From assembly GCA_028095005.1 (NCBI GenBank), contig CM051460.1, positions 159,955,461 through 160,019,460 of the forward strand: DNA of 64,000 nt. Direction: 5' to 3'. Under the pieces are notes generated by a model, which did not search any database, was not told where the DNA came from, and saw nothing but the letters and a program-made list of their open reading frames with translations. This DNA comes from Rhynchospora pubera. Its lineage: Eukaryota; Streptophyta; Magnoliopsida; Poales; Cyperaceae. Each line of letters starts with the position of its first letter. Within the stretch, counting starts at the first letter, position 1. Positions 58,844 to 64,000 of this stretch are shown here, one piece after another. Both the position numbers and the translations under genes were made by a program.

Positions 58844-59301
58844 GGTGCATTTGGATCGCTTGAGAATAAAGTTAGAATCAATTATTCAAAAAAAAAATAT
58901 TTTTAATGGTTGAGAATAAGATTTTTCTGATTAAGAGTATTATTTTAAGTGATCTCGAATTCAGGATAAATTTCAATCATAATATGTTTAAAATTTTCTA
59001 ATTCTGGTTAAAAGGTTATTTGGAATAAAATTATAATCTGGAATGGAAAATGATCAAAACACATGGAAAAAAAAATATAGATTCCATATTTGGGACCACT
59101 TAGAAGTAACACTATTAAATCTCACAAAAATTATTCTCGACCATCTAGGAATGTTATTACAAATAATTGGCTCCGTTTGGATTTGTAAAGAGTTTGGATT
59201 GTTTATAATTTTTTTCTTCTCTTCTTCCTTCTTCCTACTTCTCAACGCATTCAAACGGAGGCATTAATCCTCACTTTATTCTCAAGCGACTCAAGCGCAC
59301 C
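58844..59301. mobile_element. MITE with GCTTGAGAATAAAGT ends and a nested MITE
   Basis: Left GGTGCATTTGGATCGCTTGA and right (inverted) GGTGCGCTTGAGTCGCTTGA both continue GAATAAAGT, an imperfect inverted repeat of about 29 bp. The exact duplication is not resolved. Confidence 0.65.
59169..59262. mobile_element. Nested Tourist-like MITE (94 bp)
   Basis: GGCTCCGTTTGGAT to TCAAACGGAGGC, flanked by ATT (59166-59168 and 59263-59265). It contains AGAGTTTGGATTGTTTATAA as in the copies at 19279 and 26986. Confidence 0.8.
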
Positions 59302-62300
59302 TTTTATCTGGAAGAAGAGACCAGACAAGTGACACTTTGTACCGTCCCACTAGTAGCTTGGATCGGTTTGAAATTTTTTAAATTTATTGCATTATTAATT
59401 AATGAAATTTAGTTCATAGCGTGAAGTCAGCAAAAATATTAGCTTACATTAGAACAGTGGCTCATCCAGGGACAAAAGGTTGATAAATGATATGTAAACA
59501 GAACAAATGGAGCTGACAATGTTAGAATGACACACAGAGTTAGCTATAGTGGTATAACTTTGAAATTTTCAAATCGGAAAACGCTGATCAAGATATATAT
59601 GCATTCTTCATTTTCAGTAAAAAAAAAACTTGTAGGAAGGCACATTTGATTTTATTTCGTCTAATTATTAATTTAAAAATTTTTGCCAGAATCTTCAGGA
59701 AACAACAGTTTAGTATTTTTTAGACTTTAGAAAAAATGGTTATTTTTTAATAATAACATTTAATTTACGATATTACAATAGTCTTTCAAAATTAAAAAAA
59801 TTAGGGAAGAATTTATAATAATAAATTAGCTAGCTCAATTCAAGTTAGAATTAGAAAATATTTATAAACTGATTCACACATTTTTGCAACTAAAACGTAA
59901 CTCAATACATACTGATGACTTTCAATTTAGAGAATTTTTTGCCGTAAACATAAATGGGGAGACTAAATTAATATTTATTCTATTTTCATGAAATTTTCTA
60001 TAGATCAATATAATACTAGGAATAATTTTCACACTAAAAAGATTATTATTTGTTGTTTTCCTTTTGTTTATCTAAAACATGAAAACAAATATAATAACTT
60101 AATAAGTTGAGAGTTCATATAGAGTTCGATTAATCAGTTCGATCTAAAAAATTTCAATGACATTTATGATTTATCTCGTATAGGATGCCATTCAAATTAT
60201 AACTAAATCAAATTCGGATTAAAATAAGCTCACTAGTTAGTAAACAAGTTTGTTTGCAGCACTGCGTGAATCTGTGGGCTGACATGTTACAAGGCCGGAA
60301 ACTATTTATCAAGACATGGTGTTGGGCCAGCCTATTTGCCTCTTTTTCCTTGGAAGATTCTCTTTTCACCTTTTATTATTAAGCAGCCACTGTCAAGTGT
60401 CTCAAAATATATATCTTTAAAGTACCACAATTATCATTACATATTAAAATAATCAGATAAAATCTTTTACTAAATTTATGGTATATTTTCATAATTTAAT
60501 TATAGGACCTATTTTAATTTAATTTATGTCATGCATCAATACAATTGTAGTTATGAACTGAGACATGCAATAAACTAGCAGAAAAGACATGTTACCAACT
60601 ACTGATTGACAAAAGTTAAAGAGAAGAGAAAAAATTATCATCTTTAAACTCTTTCTGCTTGCTCTAAATAACAGTGGCGCACACTGAGGAAATAAGAGGA
60701 CATGGATTGACCTTGTAACAACTAGCAAAACACGAGTTATTCTCTAGTGACATCACAAAGAATTAAATTCTTTTAACACCAATCAAAATCCATCTGCCAA
60801 ATTACTAGAACCCCACTTTCACATCAATCCACTTCCAATATAATCGAGTGCCAAATAACAGTCGAATTTTGTGGGACCCAGTTTGTACAAAACGAAGATA
60901 AGCATATGAAAAGGTCGGTTGTTACTGGTATTGACGCGGATAATTGATATAGCTCGTATAAAGGGGAATGAATTTATTCTAAGTACTTTAAGGATTTTTT
61001 CTTAATAGGTGTTTAAAAAGTATTTACAAATTTAGTGGGACAAAAGGACTAAAGCATAGTATATGTTGCATGGCAAGTGACGTTGATCAGTCGGTATTGC
61101 TGTCAATTATTTGATTCTGGCATAGTTAACATTGGTGCCATCAATTATTTGATTCACGCTTATTTACAATTGAATGGTATAATTGATGCCATATTATTGT
61201 ATCCAGCTTTTATATTTATATATTTTTGACATTTAACGACTGTCAAGTTTACATCAAATATACATTAATTGATAATAACAACACATTCTGACAAGATATT
61301 TCACCTCTTTTTATCCTTGCTTTTTAGTTTTGTGGTTTTGCTTTGCTTTTCTATCTTTTGGTTCTTTGCGGAGTTTCTATTATTTGGAAAGTACTCAATT
61401 TCCTTATCTTTAATTTTATCCTCTTCCTTTTTACTTTTACCACCATGTAAAACTTTTTTTTTTTTAATCAATGAAAAGATGCTGGACTAGACCTACACTT
61501 TTTTCTTGGAAAACAACAACACAACAACAATTAACACCACCATAACCCTCGACTACACAACCTTCTCATCTAAAATTTAAATCACTTGATGAAAAGTAAA
61601 ATTACACCAAATTTTATCAATTTTTGATAGTATAATTACATACATGCAGATCATGTTAATTTGTAATGTCGGATTTTAAACTTTAATTGAATTCTAAAAT
61701 TATTAAACTTATCAAGATATATAATCTGTATAATAATATAATCATATAAAACTCATGCATGCGTGCTCGAGCTGTCTCGTTTGCACAGCCGTGGAGTCAC
61801 CGCACAACCAATGCTGATCTCATTCATGGTTTTTTTTATGCTTATTCTTGTTGGAATCTTGGTTTAAGCCTTTTTGTGGTGACATATATATCTTTTATCA
61901 ATTAATTTAGAAAATGAGATCTGAGCTGATGCTGCTCAACCCATGCTCAGGATATTGTTCCTGATTCTCGTACCTTTTTCTTTGTTTATTTTTGTTACAA
62001 TATTTCCGCGTCCTTTTGTCGTCTATCTAAGATTTAGTAATGCAACTTTGTTTGTGTGTTATGAGTAACAATCCCGACATGAAATCCCATTATCCATTTG
62101 CATTATCGCATGGTATCTAAGATCACTAGTTAAATTAACATGACATAATTTGTTCTGTCAGATAAAATAACGGGTTGAAATTCTCTCTTTCCAGCGTGAA
62201 AAAAATAAAGTAGAAAAGAATCCGGAAATTTGACAGGTTGAGTTTACTTTTTCTCCTTTTCCAAAAATGTAAAAGATAAATTCCCCTATGGATTTGCTCA

Positions 62301-63492
62301 GCAGATTTTTACTTTTTATTGCAGTAACATCAAACGGATTATTGTTCCACTACGAAACGTAAATATCATATTCGCCTTTTATTTGAAATTAGTGGAATAT
62401 TCTCCGTTTTCTTACTCAAATTTATATAATTTTTTATAAAAATACTTATCGCTTGAAAGAGGATTAAATGGTAAATCCGACCATTGACTTTCTATATATA
62501 ATTATTTTATTCATCTCGTACATAAATCAAAATCTCTATTCTCTATGGCCAAGTCAGCATTCAATCATTTGAATAGAGATGCATGAAGAACGCAAATCCA
62601 GTACAGTCAGATAGTCGTTTACACTGTCGTTTTTTTTTTTTTTTTGGTTTAATAAAACGATTTTAAGCCCCGCTGAAAAGAAATGAGAAATAAAACGAGT
62701 TACACGTTAATTATGCCTTTCTAAATATATTATCTTTAGATGAAAATTAGATTATTAGAGGTGGAATTAAAAATCGCTGCGCAAAAAGGGGAAAAAAAAA
62801 AGATAATACCACTTTATTTTATCCACATTCAGCAAAAACAAAATAGTAAAAATAGCAAGGTTCGATGTACTCTACTCCATAAAAAAAAACTTTTCAGAAG
62901 TTCACTATGTTACCCTCTTAGTGAGATTGTCTGTTTTACTGAATAAAATAACAGAGCAAATGTGAAACTTGAGTTCAAAATTCAATTCCTCGATTTTACA
63001 TTATATAATTTTCAATTTTAATCTCACATTCGATAGTAATTCTATCATTCTTTCACTTTTTTATCATCACTAGTGTGACTTGAGTAAATAATAGACAACT
63101 TAAAAAATGTTAATAAATTGTGGGAGGCGCAACGCATACTATTTTGACTTATTACTTAGAATTAGCACAATTTTATAAAAACCAAATTACAGTTGCAAAA
63201 TTGAAAAGGAATAATGCATCCTGTTGGACTTGTAATAATAAATTAATAATAGTTTTTTTTTTTAAAAATAAGATAAGAGTCAAGTCAATAAATTATATTT
63301 TGTTACATAAAGCACAGTTATATAACTTACAAGAGACCATTTTCTAAAACTCAAAAGGTATATGAGCTGCATAGAGATTTTAAAAAATACCTCTTAATTA
63401 CCTCTTGATAAGTTATGCCTTGGAGAGCAAGCATGTAATTAATACCTGAGAAACAAATGATAGTTCAATTGTATTATTATCAGGTATTATAA
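59302..63492. other. Intergenic, AT-rich
   Basis: No sustained reading frame resembling a protein, no RNA gene and no clear element boundary seen. Confidence 0.4.
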
Positions 63493-63767
63493 GTGTCATC
63501 GGCAAATATACCATCCCAGTCATCGCGAAATACAAAGTGAACATTTACAGCAAATAAGATGAACATATAGACGATCTAAGTGAACACTTACAAACAAATA
63601 AGTGTTGTCATCACTTGTTCAGAAGTTTACATGCATATTCAACTAATTTTCATTGAACTTATTTATTTGTATGTGTTCACTTAGATCGTCTATATGTTCA
63701 CTTTATTTGCTGTATATGTTCACTTTATATTTAGCGATGACATGGATGACAAAACTGCAGATGGCAG
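63493..63767. mobile_element. Foldback Tourist-like MITE (275 bp)
   Basis: Two arms of about 130 bp form a hairpin (CATATAGACGATCTAAGTGA on the left, its inverse on the right), with outer TGTCATC/GATGGCA. TAA flanks both ends (63490-63492 and 63768-63770). Confidence 0.75.
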
Positions 63768-64000
63768 TAATCAATTTCCATTATTAAAATTAGATATGTT
63801 AATGTTAACCGACAATGCGCATACTACAACCTCTTAAAGTGCATGCTCTATTGAACCCATAAACTTACGTCATGATTTTGATAGAAAAGACATTACACTT
63901 AAGCAGACAAAAACAAGTGATGGATTTGATTTGCATATGCTTCACCAAATATATATAAGTGAACTAGCCAACTTGGCGAAGGCACTTAGAATTTGCGTAG

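Overview
The window reads as nuclear DNA of a flowering plant, most likely a eudicot. It is AT-rich, with GT-AG introns and four plant-specific genes in a dense layer of transposable elements. I cannot name the family or species. There are no bacterial features, no CRISPR array and no rRNA; I found no convincing tRNA.

Four complete genes are supported. (1) A MES11/MES13-type methylesterase-like alpha/beta hydrolase on + (five exons, 20477-26461, 385 aa). It has Asp where the catalytic Ser is expected, and a young LTR retrotransposon in intron 2. (2) A SPIRAL1-like microtubule protein on + (two coding exons, 30372-31192, 110 aa), with a 47-bp poly(A)-tailed insertion directly behind the stop codon. 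(3) A GONST3/GGLT1-type Golgi nucleotide-sugar transporter on - (single coding exon, 32615-33727, 370 aa) with a spliced 5' leader. (4) A CYP78A5/KLUH-type cytochrome P450 on + (two exons, 51280-53626, 518 aa). They look like unrelated neighbours, not a pathway cluster.

The rest is mostly mobile DNA with readable boundaries. From 1 to 6 kb there are hAT-type elements, a palindrome-rich element and MITEs. From 6281 to 12025 there is a non-autonomous Helitron (reading on -) that carries a lysyl-tRNA synthetase exon and another conserved exon. From 13292 to 18955 there is a non-autonomous CACTA element with palindromic subterminal repeats and four broken ARGONAUTE (AGO5-like) exons. From 35 to 51 kb and again at 54, 59 and 63.5 kb there are foldback, Mutator-like, hAT and Tourist-like elements, several nested. 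Most boundaries rest on target-site duplications (TSDs) read directly: 8 bp for hAT, 9-10 bp for Mutator-like, 3 bp for CACTA and Tourist-like.

The most unusual pattern is a family of foldback elements that share an internal core but carry a different perfect palindrome, at a matching offset, in each terminal arm (5636, 7657, 36849, 38498, 41220). A GC-rich foldback pair (37470, 47136) and the repeats at 2590-3480 also consist of short palindromes. This is a structural observation, not a demonstrated function.
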